A program made the translations under genes and the position numbers. Of a stretch of 5,885 nucleotides of DNA, positions 5,255 through 5,885 are shown piece by piece; position 1 is the first letter of the stretch, and each line of letters opens with the position of its first letter. This DNA comes from Rickettsiaceae bacterium (GTDB lineage Bacteria > Pseudomonadota > Alphaproteobacteria > Rickettsiales > Rickettsiaceae): the NCBI GenBank assembly GCA_017995275.1, contig JAGOJE010000066.1, positions 1 to 5,885 on the forward strand, read 5' to 3'. A model generated the notes under the pieces. The model searched no databases, had not been told where the DNA came from, and worked only from the letters and a program-made list of their open reading frames with translations.

Positions 5255-5885
5255 ATGAAAAACAGGGGACTTGGCAGAGGGTTGTCATCACTTTTAGGTG
5301 AAGAAGTAATAGTTCAAACTCCAGAATCGGGAGATAGAGTTAACTCCATAGAAATTAGATTAATTGAGGCTGGAAGATACCAACCTCGTAGAAATTTTGC
5401 TCAGGAGGCATTACAAGAACTGTCTGAATCTATAAAAAGAAATGGCGTAATGCAACCAATAATAGTTCATCAAACAGAAGGTAATAAATACGCTATAATT
5501 GCTGGAGAAAGACGTTTCAGAGCAGCAAAACTTGCCGGCCTTGACGTTATACCAGCAATTATAAAGGAATCGGAGCCGGAGAAACTCCTAGAACTAGCGC
5601 TTGTAGAGAATATTCAGAGAGAAGATTTAAACGTGATGGAAGAGGCAGAAGGCTATGCTCAACTAATAGACGAGTTTGGATATACTCAAGAAGATGTATC
5701 AAAGTTTATTGGTAAAAGCAGGAGTCATATAGCAAACTTGTTGCGCTTGAATAATTTACCGGAAATGATAAAGATATATTTGAGCACAGAAGTTCTTACA
5801 ATGGGTCATGCAAGACCCCTGGTGGGACATCCTATGGCTGAAGAAATAGCTGGCATTATTATTGATAAGGGGTTAAACGTAAGGC
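5255..5885 (+). CDS. parB: Chromosome-partitioning protein ParB (Spo0J), C-terminus beyond window
   Basis: CTP-dependent DNA clamp that binds parS, spreads to neighbouring DNA and stimulates ParA. The frame is open from the ATG at 5255 to the right edge, giving 210 codons; full ParB proteins have about 280-300 residues. Visible parts are the N-terminal ParA-stimulating peptide RGLGRGLSSLLG (4-15), then the CTP-binding N-domain with RYQPRRNF (41-48), AGERRFRAAKLAG (83-95) and ENIQREDLN (118-126). Next come the helix-turn-helix that reads parS (about 143-169, YTQEDVSKFIGKSRSHIAN) and the start of the linker region with LTMGHARPL (181-189). The C-terminal dimerisation domain is cut off. AAGGGG (5243-5248), inside the last codons of parA and six bases before the ATG, is the strongest ribosome site in the window. 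No broken motif is seen, so the truncation is only the window edge. Confidence 0.96.
   Translation, partial: MKNRGLGRGLSSLLGEEVIVQTPESGDRVNSIEIRLIEAGRYQPRRNFAQEALQELSESIKRNGVMQPIIVHQTEGNKYAIIAGERRFRAAKLAGLDVIPAIIKESEPEKLLELALVENIQREDLNVMEEAEGYAQLIDEFGYTQEDVSKFIGKSRSHIANLLRLNNLPEMIKIYLSTEVLTMGHARPLVGHPMAEEIAGIIIDKGLNVR

Overview
This 5.9 kb window is AT-rich (roughly one third G+C by eye) and gene-dense, and it looks like chromosomal housekeeping DNA from an alphaproteobacterium, most likely of the order Rickettsiales or a similar intracellular lineage. Four things point that way: the gene order ndk-mnmG-rsmG-parA-parB, which I recall from Rickettsia; the MnmG wording (GVAKG and GPAVWGPRAQ in place of the commoner GIGKG and GPAVRGPRAQ), which I also associate with Rickettsiales; the low G+C; and the very short intergenic gaps. 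Stop codons TAA, TAG and TGA are all used, so nothing suggests a recoded genetic code. The taxon call is inference from memory of family sequences, not from a search.

Left part (1-1618): two ABC-2 type integral membrane permeases stand head to head. The minus-strand one belongs to the polysaccharide/O-antigen export family (Wzm/KpsM/TagG-like). The plus-strand one belongs to the YadH/NodJ-like drug/polymer family. They share a compact divergent control region (about 790-855) holding a 10-bp palindrome and a fair minus-strand promoter. Neither has its ATPase subunit inside the window.

Right part (1651-5885): a tightly packed co-directional cluster starts at a good sigma70-like promoter (1651-1678). 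Its genes are ndk (nucleoside diphosphate kinase), mnmG/gidA (tRNA wobble-uridine modification), rsmG/gidB (16S rRNA m7G527 methyltransferase), parA/soj (segregation ATPase) and parB/spo0J (CTP-dependent parS-binding clamp, cut by the right edge). Junctions are a 4-nt gap (ndk/mnmG), a 4-nt ATGA overlap (mnmG/rsmG), a 41-nt overlap (rsmG/parA) and a 2-nt gap (parA/parB), so transcription as one operon with translational coupling is likely.

The most notable non-coding signal is a near-consensus parS centromere (TGTTTCACGTGAAACC, 3976-3991) embedded in the first codons of rsmG, where it encodes the peptide VSRET. ParA, ParB and their DNA site are thus all in one locus, and by analogy with other bacteria the replication origin may be fairly near. 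I found no transposons, CRISPR, tRNA or rRNA genes, and no clear intrinsic terminators. No stretch above 100 bases lacks a gene. I did not find a new multi-gene system; the interest lies in overlapping information (parS inside a gene, a P-loop read in two frames, a palindrome at a stop/start junction).
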